This document shows, piece after piece, positions 24,050 through 36,655 of a stretch of 64,000 bases of DNA (position 1 is its first letter; each line of letters begins with the position of its first letter). The stretch is from Dillenia suffruticosa (lineage: Eukaryota; Streptophyta; Magnoliopsida; Dilleniales; Dilleniaceae). Below the pieces are notes generated by a model. It worked only from the letters and a program-made list of their open reading frames with translations, was not told where the DNA came from and did not search any database. Made by a program: the position numbers and the translations under genes. The stretch spans positions 21,642,701 through 21,706,700 of the forward strand of contig JAVTVX010000016.1 in assembly GCA_033439265.1 (NCBI GenBank), written 5' to 3'.

Positions 24050-24132
24050 TTATATATATATATAAGAAGTCTTGAACTCAAAATCTTTAACAGGAAGGAT
24101 GATAGTGACAGTTAAGTTATCGTTCGTCAACA
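24050..24132 (-). mobile_element. Ultrashort SINE-like element inherited by array units 1 and 2
   Basis: On the minus strand the element has TAACTTAACTGTCA (A-box-like) and GAGTTCAAGACTTC (B-box-like). Flanks CAACATGTATT (24039-24049) and CAACATGCATT (24133-24143) differ at one base. A diverged copy at the equivalent place in unit 2 (about 27012-27076) indicates insertion before that duplication. Confidence 0.6.
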
Positions 24133-25440
24133 CAACATGCATTCTTATCATATGGGTATTCTTAACCTTGTTCAATCTGTTGGGGGGAATGCTAATATTA
24201 TTCTTGGCCACCGATTTTATTGTTTAAGTAATATCTAATTTATTCCTCAACTAGTGAAATGAAATCAGAAATTCGAATTCCTCAAAATCTTAATAAATCA
24301 AAATACAAAATGCTAAAATTTTTTAAAATTTTACTAAATAGTCGATATTCGTTCTATCTGATATTTAATTGTCACCATCTACGAAAGCATTGAAACCAGA
24401 GAATTCTCATGGTTGGCTTCCTTAGGACCAAATTTGTGACATACACACCCATTTCTTTTTGAATTATGGAGTAGTCATTGTATGGAGAAATTGGAGGGGA
24501 ATTGTGAGATGAGAGTACTCTCTAAAAAATGAAACCCAATAGAAAGTGTATATTATTATAATCTTCTATTGGTGTCTAAACTGAATCCTTAGGAACAAAT
24601 TTATACTTCCTTTTTAATAAAATTACTCTGGATTTTCCTCAAGTAATCAATTTTTACAAGGTTATTGTTGGAAAAGACCCCAAATCCTCTCCTTTCTTTT
24701 GGGTTAGTTTACTATTTGATCATTCTTGCAAAATACCAAACAAAATTTGTCCTTCAGTCATAGGGCATGACACTGGACTGGACTTGTAGGGGCTCTGGAT
24801 ACTACTTGAAAGTGATCATTAATTAATTGGGAAAAGTAGGACCAGCCAACCGCATAGAAACTTCTCATCAAAGTCATCAAATGTTTCTTGTCATTTGGGA
24901 CATGGAACACACATCCGGTGTTTGTGATATGGTCCAAATGAGAAAATAGAAAAAATGTTGAACTGATTGTGACCCTTTTTGATGCATTCAAAATTACCTC
25001 TTCTAGAATTATTCTTACAGTTAGGACCCAAAGTACAACTCAATCACTGAATCGATGTTAACATATTTTGATTTTTGAATCCGTACTGGTATTATAACAA
25101 GAGTTTTTATCGATTAATTTGGTAGTGATGAGTTAATGTCTGATTTTCTTTATACAGGTTTTTTTAATGTGGGACTAAAAGCTTGAGACAGACAGATTAC
25201 CTTTGAAGACGTTATGGGTGAATGCCGATGGTGACTGTTTTCTTCATTGTAAAGTCAACATGAGAGATCAGGTATGAAAAGTTTGAGTGTTAATAAAAGA
25301 CCAGAAAAATTTTAACGTACAATGTATCCATGTGTAGTTAATAGGGAGTTGTGGGAAATTATGATCGGGGTTGTGAGAAAGAGAAGACTTTTGCTCCAAG
25401 GGTTTGTATTAATATTAGGTACAAAGTTGCAATTATCATT

Positions 25441-25604
25441 ATCAAACTCTTTTATTTGAGTAGTCGGACATTCTACTTCCTTTAACAGAGATCTCGAATT
25501 CGAATCCTGAAAATGATAAAAAATGATTTGGAATGACAAATTTTTAAACTCGAACTGAATTAATCAAATAAAAACCCGAATACTAGTGATGAAAAAAAAA
25601 ATTA
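25441..25604 (+). mobile_element. SINE insertion proven by an empty site in the next array unit
   Basis: The 164-bp insert has a B-box-like GAATTCGAATCC, the family 3' module (CGAACTGAATTAATCAAATA, then CCCGAATACTAGTGATG) and an A-rich tail. A perfect 12-bp direct repeat GCAATTATCATT lies at 25429-25440 and 25605-25616. Unit 2 has the uninterrupted site GCAATTACCATTGCAAG at about 28393-28409. This defines the element ends exactly. Confidence 0.85.
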
Positions 25605-28600
25605 GCAATTATCATTGCAAGTTAGCTCGGCAATGTTGTTGCCAATAACAAAGTGATTGAATTGGGTCCTGTTTATTTGAAACTCTACTGCGAAAAGCTC
25701 CTCCCGTCCTTTCTTGCAAGCCTAATGCTTTTGATTATTGAGAAGCACCAATTTGGAAGAGATGAAGCTTATATTTGTTAATATTGAGTTTGATTCATAA
25801 CATGAAGATTAGGGATATGGTCCAAGTTACTATCATGTTTATGCCATTCTCTTTTCCATCCTTTTAACATTTTATATCTTCGATCAGATATTTTACGGAG
25901 CTAATAGAGATATGTTATTCATTAAGATTGATATGACTCGCGAAAAATGGACAATCTAGTGACTTCCTTCCTCATGCCAAGTTTGCTTGTTTGACAGGTG
26001 TTCAAGATTGGAATACAAAGAAACTCAAGATGAAATGATCTGACTGAATAGAATATGTCATTTACTAATTCCTTCGTCTTTCGCTCATCTCTTGGAAAGC
26101 CCTTCCACCAATCCTTCTTGAAAAATTTTTTCACTCGGGTAAAATTAAAAATTTATATTAAGGATAAAACATAATATATATTCGAAATTATAGTCTTAGA
26201 AGATGAAATTATTTTAACAACAAACAACATTTAAAATTATAATTTATAAAATCAAATTATAAATATCTAATATTTTTCTCAAAATTTGAGGGGGCACTCC
26301 GATCTATCCCTATTTGTATCATTGTATTTGAGTGTGACCACGGACTTCTCCTCTCTCTTTCTCTTTTTTGTTAGGTTATCGTATTTGAAATTATGATCTG
26401 ATTAATTCATTTCTAATGTTTACCTAATTCTTTTTAGGATGTAACTCTTTTAATATAAATTTTTTATTTATAAATTTTACGATTTAATACTGTCCCATCA
26501 AAATGACTCTCGGTTAGTCCCCTTCACATCCTACCTTCTGTGGGGCGCCCACACATATATGGGAGTATTGAAGTGCAGGATCTCTCTCGCACATTTATGT
26601 TACGCGGCTGCGCCCACACGCAGGAGTTGCGTACATGGAGAAACAAAAACTGGGCACGGTTAGTTTACTGTCACATCATTTCCGTTTCCAAGTCGCCAAC
26701 TAACGGCTCGAGAAACCTTCAAACAATATGACTTCTTTCCTCTTCATAATATCCAAAGTATGGCCATATTACTGACTTTATTGGCTGATGACAATTTTTG
26801 CTTGACTTTGTAGGCTACGTTCTTGACTTCTTTCTCCTCTCTCCCTCTCTCTCGCATGACATGTGAGGTTCAAATAAATTATGGGATTGATTATATGGTA
26901 ATAAAAGAATTTGTGGGCAATGAAATTCACTTCTCTAATGTCCCTATTTTTGTTCTATTTTTCTCTTGGAGGAAAAAAATACAAAATACATAATATTTTG
27001 TAACATGTACTTTTTTTTTAACCAAAGTTTTAACTCGAAATCTTTAAAGGATAAGCGATGGTATCAGTTAAGACACAAAATGCACTCTTATCATATTGGT
27101 ATTCTTAACCCTCTTCGTACTCTTGAGGGAAATGCTGATATTATTCTGGGCCACCAATTTTATAGTTTTAGTAATATCTGATTTATTCCTCAACCAGTGA
27201 AATGGAATCAGAAATTCAAGTTTCCCTTCTCACATCACTAACAGCCGGCGAAATAATGATCACCACAACTTCTGATCATCATTCAAAATTTTTCAAAATT
27301 TTATTTAATAGTAAAATTTTATATAGTCGATGTTCGATCTACCTGATATTTAATTGTCACCATCTACCAAGGTATTGAAACCAGATCATTCTCATGGTTG
27401 GCTTCCTTAGGACCAAATTTGTAACATACACATCCATTTCTTTTTCAATTATGGAGTAGTCATTGCATGGAGAAATTGGAGGGGAATTGTGAGATGAGAG
27501 TACTCTCTAAAAAATAAAACACAATAGAAAGTGTATATTGTTATAATCTTCTATTGGTGTCTAAATTGAATCCTTAGGAACCGGGTTGTACTTCCTTTTT
27601 ATTAAAATTACTCTGGATTTTCCTCAAGTTTTATCAATTTTTATAAGGTTGTTGTTGGAAAAGACCCCAAATCCTCTCCTCAATTTTGGGTTACTTTACT
27701 ATTGATCATTCTTGCAATTTGCAAAATACCAAACAAAATTTGTCTTCTAATCATAGGGCATGACACGGGGTTGGACTTGTAGGGGCTATGGATACTACTT
27801 CAAAGTGATCATTAATTGATTAGGAAAAGAAGGACCAACCAAATTTCATAGAAATTTCTCATCAAAGTCATCAAATGTTTCTTGTCATATGGGACATGGA
27901 ACACACATCCGGTGTTTGAGAAATGGTCCAAATGAGAAAGAATTGAATGAGGAAATTGAAAAATGTTGAACTGATTGTGACCCTCTTTGATGCATTCATT
28001 TTATTGCCAAAATTTATATCAAACCCTCTTCTAGAATTATCTTACAGTTAGGCCCGAAGTACAAGAGTTTGATTTTTGAATCCGTACTGATATTATAACA
28101 AGAGTTTTTATCGATCCATTTAGAAGTGATAAGTTACAAGGGTTTGATTTTATCCATACAGGTCATTTTTAATGTGGGACTAAAAGCTTGAGACAGATAG
28201 ATTACCTTTGAAGACATTATGGGTGAATGCCGAAAGTCTGAAAAGCTTGAGTGTTAACAAAAGACCAGCAAAATTTTAACATACAATGAATCCATCCGTG
28301 GTTATTAGGGAGTTGTGGGAAAATATGATTGGGATTTGTGAGAAAGATAAGACTTTTGCTCCAAGGGTTTGCATTAATATTAGGTACAGAGTTGCAATTA
28401 CCATTGCAAGTTGCTTGGTAATGTTGTTGCCAATAACAAATTGATTGAATTGGGTCCTGTTTATTTGAAACTTCACTATGAAAAGCACTTCCCGTCCTTT
28501 CTTGTAATCCTAATGCCTTTGATTAAAAAGCACCCATTTGGAAGAGATGAAGCTTATATTTGCTAATATGACATGAAAATTAGGGATATGGTACAAGTTA

Positions 28601-28624
28601 TTGTCATGTTCAAGCCGTTATCAT

Positions 28625-29025
28625 CTATGTTGCATGAAAACAGAAATGGGGAAACAGAAACGGATACGGATACGAAACGATACTGTAAAACTACATTTTG
28701 TAAAAATATAAGAAATGGAAACGTGGATAAATATGTAAATATAAAAAATATAAAGATTTTTACATAAATATTAATTATCTTCCAAAAATAATAGAATAAC
28801 CATATTTTATAATAAAAATAAAAAATAATCAAATATATAATTATTAAACATAAGATAAATAATATAAAAAATAAAAATTATTAAATATGAAAAAATATGT
28901 AAATAAAAAAATAGAAGGACTTTTGTATAAATATTAATTAATTTAACGTGTGAAAACGTTTGAGAGTTGAAAAACGTTTCGAAAACTGAGAAACGCTAGT
29001 ATTGAGAAGTTTTCATGCATCATAG
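28625..29025 (+). mobile_element. 401-bp MITE-like element with 17-bp terminal inverted repeats and 8-bp target-site duplication
   Basis: Left end CTATGTTGCATGAAAAC and right end GTTTTCATGCATCATAG are inverted repeats with one mismatch. GTTATCAT flanks both sides (28617-28624 and 29026-29033). Units 1 and 2 of the array lack the element at the equivalent site near 22808 and 25845, which confirms the boundaries. The interior is AT-rich and codes for nothing. An 8-bp duplication suggests the hAT superfamily. Confidence 0.88.
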
Positions 29026-30449
29026 GTTATCATTTCCATCCTTTTAACATTTTATATAATTGATTAGGTATTTTACGGGACTAATAGAGATATACTATCT
29101 ATTAAGATCGATATAATTCGAGAAAAATGGACAATCTAGTGACTTTCTTCCTTATGCCAAGTTTGCTTGTTTGATGGGTGTTCAAGTTTGGAAAACAAAG
29201 AAACTCAAGATGCAATGATCTGACTGAATAGGAAAAAACTACATTTGAAATTATAGTTCTAGAGTATGAAATTCTTAAACAACAAACAACATTTAAAATT
29301 ATAATTTATAAAATAAAATTATAAGTATCTAATATTTTTCTCAAAATTTGATGGGCACCCCTAGCTGTCCCCCTTTGTATCATTGTATTTGTGTGTGCCT
29401 ACATGCATGACGGACGCCTTCTCTCTCTCTTTCCTTTTTATTTGACTATCAGTATTTGAAATCATAGTTTAACTAATAGAGAACAGTTCTCTCATTATAA
29501 TTTTTTTTATTCTTAAGTTTTGAAACCAAAATTTAATTAAGTGATCTAATATTTCTTTCCATTAAGATGTTTGTCCGATGATCTCTCGCTTCCCACTTCC
29601 AACCTTTCTGTGCATGATCTCTCTCTCACATTCATGTTGCGCGACGGCGCCCTCACGCAGGAGTTGAGTACATAGAGAAACAAAAACCGGGCATGGGTGG
29701 TTTACTTTCACATCGTTTCCATTTCCAAGTAGCCAACTAACAGTTCCGAGAAACCTTCCAACAATATGACTTCTTTCCTCTTCATAATATATATCCAAAG
29801 AATGGCCAAATTACTGACTTTGTTTGCTGATGCCAATTTTTACTTGACTTTATAGGTTACGTTCTTGACTTCTCTCTCTCTCCCCCACGCATGCTATGTG
29901 AGGTTCAAATAAATTATGGAATTGATCATGTAGTAATAAAAGAATATATGGGTAATGGAATTCACTTCCCTAACGTCACTATTTTTTTTTTCTATTTGTC
30001 TCTTGGTAGGTTTCACTTTCTAGAAGAAAAAAAAAATACATAATACATAATATTTTTCTTGTTCCTAACACCAGTATCCGAATCTATATTTTGATTAATT
30101 CGGTTCGAATGTTTACGAATATCCTGTTTAGAAAGTGATTTTCCCATAAAATTATGCAACATGCATGCTTATCATATATTCTTAACCTTGTTCATACTCT
30201 TGAGGAAAATGCCGATGTTATTCTTGCCCACCAACTTTATAGTTTTAGTAATATCTGATTCATTCCTCAAATAAATTGAATCCTCTCCTCTGGTGTATAT
30301 TATTATAATCTTCTATTATTATAATACTCTCTTTTTTATTAAAATTACTCTGGACTTTCCTTAAATTATCAATTTTTATAAGGTTATATTGTTGGAAAAG
30401 ACCCCGAATCCTCTCCTCACTTTTGGGTTATTACAATTGATCATTCTTG

Positions 30450-30538
30450 TATCACATTCTTTTAGATTGAGTGGTCAAACACTTTATCCCTTTAACCAAA
30501 TATCTCTCGAGCAAAACCTAAATATAAAAAAAAAAAAA
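30450..30538 (+). mobile_element. Ultrashort SINE-like element with empty sites in units 1 and 2
   Basis: The 89-bp insert has GATTGAGTGGTCAAAC (A-box-like), a B-box-like stretch around CTCTCGAGCAAAACC and a 13-base A tail. Flanks TGATCATTCTTG (30438-30449) and TGATCATTCATG (30539-30550) differ at one base. Unit 1 near 24717 and unit 2 near 27704 read through as a single TGATCATTCTTGCAA, so this copy is young. Confidence 0.8.
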
Positions 30539-30965
30539 TGATCATTCATGCAAAATATCAAACAAAATTTGTCTTCTAGTCATAAGGCATGATACTGGGC
30601 TGGACTTGTAGGGGCTATGCAAACTACTTAAAAGTGATCATTTATTGATTGGGAAAAGTAGGACCAACCAAATTGCATAGAAATTTCTCATCATAGTCAT
30701 CAAATGTTTCGTCATGTGGGGCACGGAACACACATCTGGTGTTTGTGATATGGTCCAAATGAGAAAGAATTGAATGAGGAAATAGAAAAATGTTGAAGTG
30801 ATTGTGACCCTCTTTGATGCATTCATTTTATCTCCAAAATTTATATAAAACCCTCTTCTAGAATTATTCTCATGGTTGGGGCCTGTAGTACAACTCAATC
30901 AATATCGACATATTTTGATTTATGGATCCGTATTGACATTATAACAAGAGTATTTATTGATTGAA

Positions 30966-31561
30966 CTTAACTAATATCTGTAGTCTGAAACCCCACATAA
31001 GAATTCCTTCATAGACTAATTAAAATGCCACGTAGTAACCCCAAGACTAGTTAAAAGAAAGAGAAAAAGCAAATTCCTTGGCACGTGACATAATCATAGA
31101 CTGATAAAATCATTAATTAGTGCTTAGTAAGGGGTTAGGTTGAGCCGCTTATTGATGCCATGGATGATGGAAAAATTAGGGTTTCCCTATTTACCTTACT
31201 CCCAAAAAGTCAAGAGTGATGGATAAGATTTAACAATATGAGATCATTAGTTTCTTGTTTTGTAAGTAATTATATTAATAAGGCATAAGAATTTGCAATT
31301 TTATCTTGCCTACCCAGGCTTCTAGAAGGAAGTCAGCCTCCAAGAGGCCCTTGGGTTTTAGCTAATTTAGGACGATTGGTTTTAAGACATTATCGGGTAT
31401 TTTAAAAGAATTTCAATACTTGATTTTGAACTTCTTAAGAAAAATAGTGATTCCGTTAGAGTTAGTGACAAAGTTTAAGTACCATTAACTAATCCAATGC
31501 ACAAAGAACTCGGTGCAAAAGAGATATAAGGGCGAAAATTTCTTTTCAACTCATGAAGGTT

Positions 31562-31598
<37 letters not shown>

Positions 31599-31853
31599 CT
31601 AACTAATAGTGGATCTAGTAGCATGAGATATTAAGTCTCCTAAGCAGGTCTTGGGTTTAAAATTTGGAAACGAAAAAAATTATATTATGAGAGTAACCCC
31701 TAAATAGGATCCAATAGACGCTTGAATCTGATTAATTGAAATCTGACTCTGAATACTAATGATAGAAACCAAAGTATATATTAATATTTTTAACTTATAA
31801 TTTCATTGTTATATTTTATTTTTTATATAATTTTTTGGCTTTGTCTCGGGTAA
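30966..31853. other. Intergenic DNA with a degenerate SINE copy
   Basis: No gene is seen. About 31605-31775 resembles the longer SINE family on the plus strand (AGTGGATCTAGTAGCATGAG, then CTGATTAATTGAAATCTGAC). An (AT)n run lies at about 31567-31595. Confidence 0.35.
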
Positions 31854-32186
31854 TTATGATACAGGGAAACTTCTCAAACTAACTTTTCCCTGTTATCTGT
31901 TTAACATGATATTGGATGAATTATTTATTTATTTAATTATAATTTTTATTTTTTACCTTATTTATCTTATAGTTAATAATTATATATTTGATCATTTTAG
32001 ATTTTTATTATAAAAATGATTATTTTATTATTTTTATAAAATAATTGATATTTAAATAAAAATTTTATACTTTTTATATTTATATATTTATCTACTTTTC
32101 ATTTTTTGTATTCTTATAAAGTATTGTTTTCTCTTATCATTTCTTATTGCTTTTCATTTCTCTGTTTTCATTTTCGTGCAAGCTAA
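31854..32186 (-). mobile_element. MITE-like element, hAT-like family, minus orientation
   Basis: The left end TTATGATACAGGGAAAC and right end TTTTCGTGCAAGCTAA match the family termini in reversed orientation. The AT-rich core is that of the copy at 28625. The flanks share only CGGG, so the target-site duplication has decayed or the ends are off by a few bases. Confidence 0.55.
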
Positions 32187-32426
32187 CGGGCTATAGATGA
32201 AGCCAAATTCAAGATTTAATTAGGTAATTGATTTCTAAATTTTGAAAGATGCAATTTGCCTACATTGATGTTTGTTGACTTATTTAAGTTCTATTATGTA
32301 AATAATACTTTACCCCAAGCAACCCCACCTGCCAACACAAAATATCTTTATCATTTTTTAAGAAAACAATAAAATATTAACCAGTCAATAGTTAATGAGA
32401 TAGTCTCTTCGAAAATGTTGGATGAT

Positions 32427-32480
<54 letters not shown>

Positions 32481-33425
32481 TATGAAAGGTCCACATTTTT
32501 GTGTGAGTTGATCATATCTCATGCTTTGTTTATGGCTGTAATTAAATACGTATGAAAAGCGTCGGTGAAAATTAATTATGATAAGCTCTACATTTAATAA
32601 AAAATACAAATCGACCTCGATTTATTTAAAATAAATAAATAAATAAATTTTTAGAAAAAAAAATCTTAAACAAACAATATAAAGCCTGTGTTTTTTAATT
32701 TTTTAAATTTAAATGTTTAAATTTTTAATTAACACTGTCAATCTCAAACCCAAAATTGCGATAGATGGAAGGTTTTTGTTCACACAAAATAAGAGACCCA
32801 AATAAGAAAAAAATTATCTTCGAATAATATTTATTAATAAATTATAATATAATGACATGTTTTTTATTTACAAGAACTCTGTACCTCTTGAATATTTTAT
32901 TTTAGTTTTTTTTTTTTTAAATATAAAGCCTCATAAAAATTAATCATGAGGTGGTTAGGTCACAGCCCAAGTTGATTACCTGAAATTCAATAGCACCAAA
33001 AGCCCTACTTTCTTCATTAGCTCTAATCCTGGCTTGGCCCCTCTCAAAAACTTGAAGCCATGCCAAAAGCTTTAGGGTGATGTGAAAAGACCAACTTTTA
33101 TTTATTTTTTTATTTTTTTATTTTTTTATTTTTTTATTTTTTTATTTTTTTATTTTTTTTATAAAAGAGCTTTTAAAAGACCGTCCACTCTTGTTAGAGC
33201 CAAAGCCAGCAACTACCCATTCAACATCCTCTTCGTGTATATATATATCCTGACGGACAGTCAGCCTAATAGATAATAATATTAAATTTCTTAATCAAAT
33301 CTCATATTTAAAACTTAAAAAAAAAAAAAATTACGTTGAGACAGGTTTTTCTTAAATTGAGTTCGACAACGATTCAATCAAATTAATCAAAATATAATTC
33401 TGGATACTAATTGATTTACACAAAA

Positions 33426-33466
<41 letters not shown>

Positions 33467-34201
33467 TAATATTTTTTGTGATGATTACCAAACCACTTAT
33501 ATTAAATTAGCATAATTCATATAAATTTTTTAATAACGATATGGGATATCTCAGTTACTACTATTTAGATATACACCAGTAAAAATATAGGCATACTCAA
33601 TAATTCAGAAGTTAGTATACTAAACATATAGCTAAAGAAAACCAATGTTAAACTACTACTATAATTAGAACTTTAAATTTTGTTTTAAAAAATATATGTT
33701 TTCTAGTGATCTATCAAATATTTGAAATACCCCTAAAATCATCATAAATTCAGTCTTGGCAAAGCCTTTTTTATGCCTCAACAATACCCCAAACTCAGGT
33801 TGCCCCATTTTTTTTTCATTACACAAAAATTACGAAAATCGTAAAAATACATATATCCATGAATTTTCAAATATTAAATCTAAAAAAAAATATTTGAATA
33901 ATAGTTCTTTGTCGCTGTATCCCTACAAGGATAGGGTTGCCCAATTAAAAGTTAAGATGGGTTCATAGCAAATGAATCCAAAACTCCAAAAGGCAAAGAG
34001 AGGATTTGGGCAGGGAGCCATACCCAGAAATTTTAAGAGAAAAAATTATGTACACAGGCGATTCCAAACTATCCAAATTCTTGCGCTAGATGAAATAGTA
34101 ATATAGTCCTGACTTATAATTTCAATTATTATTTATCTCATTAAAAATTATAATCTCTATTCTCTAAAAATATAAATCTGAATCTACATTAGATTCGGCA
34201 C

Positions 34202-34238
<37 letters not shown>

Positions 34239-34253
34239 ATTGGGAGTTTCAAT
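32187..34253. other. AT-rich intergenic DNA with microsatellites
   Basis: This stretch holds a (GA)n run at about 32426-32477, an unusual heptamer array of A followed by six Ts at about 33096-33160, (AT)n runs at about 33429-33465 and 34206-34235, and a degenerate SINE-like stretch at about 33250-33430. No gene is supported. Confidence 0.5.
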
Positions 34254-34653
34254 TTCTGATATATGAAAATTTCTCAATATTTTCCCATTTCTGAAATGTT
34301 TTTGGTTTTCAAAATGTCTCAACACTCTAAATAAATTAATATTTACCCAAAATAACTTATATTTTTATATTTACATATTTTTTCATATTTAACAAATTAT
34401 TTAATTATTTAATTATAATTATAATTTTTTATCTTATTTTTATGATAATTAATAAGTACATATTTGATCATTTTATATTTTTATTATCAAATATTGTTAT
34501 TCTATTATTTCTATAAAATAATTAATACTTATATAAAAATTATTATATATTTTTTATATTTATATATTTTCGTATGTTATTATTTTTTTATTTTTATAAA
34601 GTATCGTTTTTTCTATATCATTTTATATTTGTTTTCTTTTCCGTGCAACCTAA
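34254..34653 (-). mobile_element. MITE-like element, hAT-like family, minus orientation
   Basis: The ends TTCTGATATATGAAAAT and CTTTTCCGTGCAACCTAA correspond to the family's 17-bp termini, and the interior is the same AT-rich core. A second, more decayed partial copy follows at about 34795-35145. No target-site duplication was found. Confidence 0.5.
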
Positions 34654-35159
34654 ATTTTGAATCGTAATAATGTAACCTTGATTGGTTACCATATAACTTT
34701 GATATTTCCATGGAGAACACACAAGTAATCAAGTCTCTCTTCTCGCATTTGTCCCCATTTTAGAGTCACATTTGACGGCAAGTGCCTACCTTCCTCTTAA
34801 TTTTCGTTTTCATAACAGTCTCAACACGCTAAATACATTAATATTTATATAAAATTATTTTTATTTTTTATATTTATATATTTTTTATATTTAATGAATT
34901 ATTTACTTATTTAATAATAAATTTTTATTTTTTATATTATTTTTTGATAATTAATAAATACATATTTGATCATTTCAGATTTTTATTATCAAATATGGTT
35001 ATTCTATTATTTCTATAAAATAATTAATATTTATATAAAAAATTATTATATTTTTTATATTTATGTATTCTTATATGTTTTTTTTTTAATTCTTGTAAAG
35101 TATCATTTCTTCATATTGTTTTATAATTCTGAATTGTAATAATGTAATCTTTATTAATT

Positions 35160-35936
35160 TTCATTTTTTTTGTATAGAGAGAGAATTGAAATCGAGATTT
35201 TAAAAAGAAAAGAAAATAATATCAGTTGAATTATAATTTATTGATTGTAACTTTTAACGGTTACCATGTAACTTCAATGTTTTCATGGAGACCACACAGA
35301 GTAATTAAGTCTCTCTTCTCACATTTGTCCCCATTTTAGAGTCACATTCGATGGCAAGTGCCTACCAGCCTCTTAGTTGATATTGATGGAACATTTTTTG
35401 ATGTTGAACTTGTAGAAAAATTTTCTTAAACTCATAAATGAAATTCCTATTCTTTTTGTCACATCTTCATTCATTATGTGGGACAAGTTATATCAAATTA
35501 AAACTTGAGACACATCTTGGAAGGTGCTAGTCCTACATGTCGCACAAGATAATTATCGATTTCAATTAATAATTAATTATCATATAATGGGTGAATAATT
35601 ATATATGTCCATGTTGAATTATAATCTCACATTTATCTGACATAAGTTTTAACTTTATTTCTTATCAACTTTGCGTATAGAGTGAGACAAAGAGAACTCG
35701 AACTTAAAATTGTATTTCATGTAAAAATTTCAACTCATTTAAGTAAATGTTTGAATCGAATTCCTAACCCTAATGTATTTGGTAATAACTCTTGATATAC
35801 AAAATCATAAGATTTTGAATTCAAATTTTATTTATATTAATAAGAAAGATTATATTTATACGTTGGGAGAGACCATATAATTCAACAATATTTCAAAAAA
35901 TAAAAAAGGGATATGAATTTTCGTTCATGGTTTTAC
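35160..35936. other. Intergenic DNA with possible short SINE remnants
   Basis: Stretches near 35165-35245 and 35690-35760 look like minus-strand remnants of the ultrashort SINE head, with the complement of the A box in TATCAGTTGAATTATAA. Boundaries are not clear and no gene is seen. Confidence 0.3.
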
Positions 35937-36655
35937 TTGATTGCACAGAATTTTAAATGAAGAAACAAAAACAAATATGAAAAGATACGAGAAGTTGACA
36001 TTTTGAAAGAATACAAGAAACAAAAACGTGGGTAAGCGCGTAAATATAAAAAGCATAAAGATTTTTATGTAAATATTAATTAGATATTTTCTGATCTCTA
36101 ATAAAAATGGGTATATATCTCTCATGGAAGATTTAAGTAAAATTACCCAGCAAGCACACTGAAAGTCATTGTCATATCGGAGTCTCAATTCCGAACTCCA
36201 TCAATCATAGACAGCTTCCTTCAGATAATGGGTGACAAGTCTGATCTTATATTCCTAGGTAACCATAAATTTATAGAAGAGCCTCTGCATATCTGCAATC
36301 CAAGTCTCTGCAACCTGAGTATCATCACTTCTTAAAAAATCATCGGCTCCATCTTCCTAAACTCAGTCATCAATTTCTGAAATCGACAGTCATCTCGAGA
36401 CACAATAGTGTTCCCTCTATCTATATGTTCCTCTCCGTATTTAGTGACTCTAGTCTGATACGATTCAAAATTAATTAAAATGATTGAAGTTGTTGTTGAA
36501 AAATAATTTATTAAATATGATAAAATATATAAATATATAAATATATAAAAAATTTTATATAAATATTAATTAATTTAACATATTAAATAATTTTAAAACG
36601 TAGTTTAGAAGATGAAAAACATCGGCATCAAAAGGTTTCTATTTCTGTGCACCAG
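35937..36655 (+). mobile_element. MITE-like element split by a gypsy gag fragment
   Basis: The left half (about 35937-36090) and right half (about 36475-36655) match the beginning and end of the family at 28625. The middle of the element, about 130 bp in other copies, is replaced by about 380 bp of unrelated sequence that reads as Ty3/gypsy gag on the opposite strand. It is either nested insertion with deletion or captured sequence. Confidence 0.5.
36095..36470 (-). pseudogene. Ty3/gypsy gag fragment, broken
   Basis: Minus-strand translation, with stops and a frameshift, contains pieces in the order expected for a retrotransposon gag domain: AETWIADMQRLFYKFM, then EYKIRLVTHYLKEAVYD followed by a stop and W, then SELRLRYDND. 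The family pattern is a Trp near the start, then E-x-K-x-R, an alpha-helical block and a Trp pair. The fragment is non-functional. Confidence 0.5.

Larger units (their letters stand above)
22701..30965. repeat. Three-unit tandem array of a 2.8-3.0 kb non-coding unit
   Basis: Units at about 22701-25738, 25739-28525 and 28526-30965 share a long series of landmarks in the same order. Examples are AAGAGATGAAGCTTATATTTG near the start, GGAGTTGCGT in the middle, and CATCCGGTGT or its equivalent late in the unit. The third unit stops about 600 bp short. Open frames in the units are frame-shifted relative to each other, so no conserved coding is seen. Unit length differences come mainly from later insertions: a SINE at 25441, a MITE at 28625 and a short SINE at 30450. 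Confidence 0.85.

Noticed and set aside
24758-30898. Minus-strand frames beginning MNASKRVTI in units 1 and 3
   Set aside because: Similar starts come from the tandem repeat. The frames diverge by shifts after about 20 residues, so there is no coding constraint.
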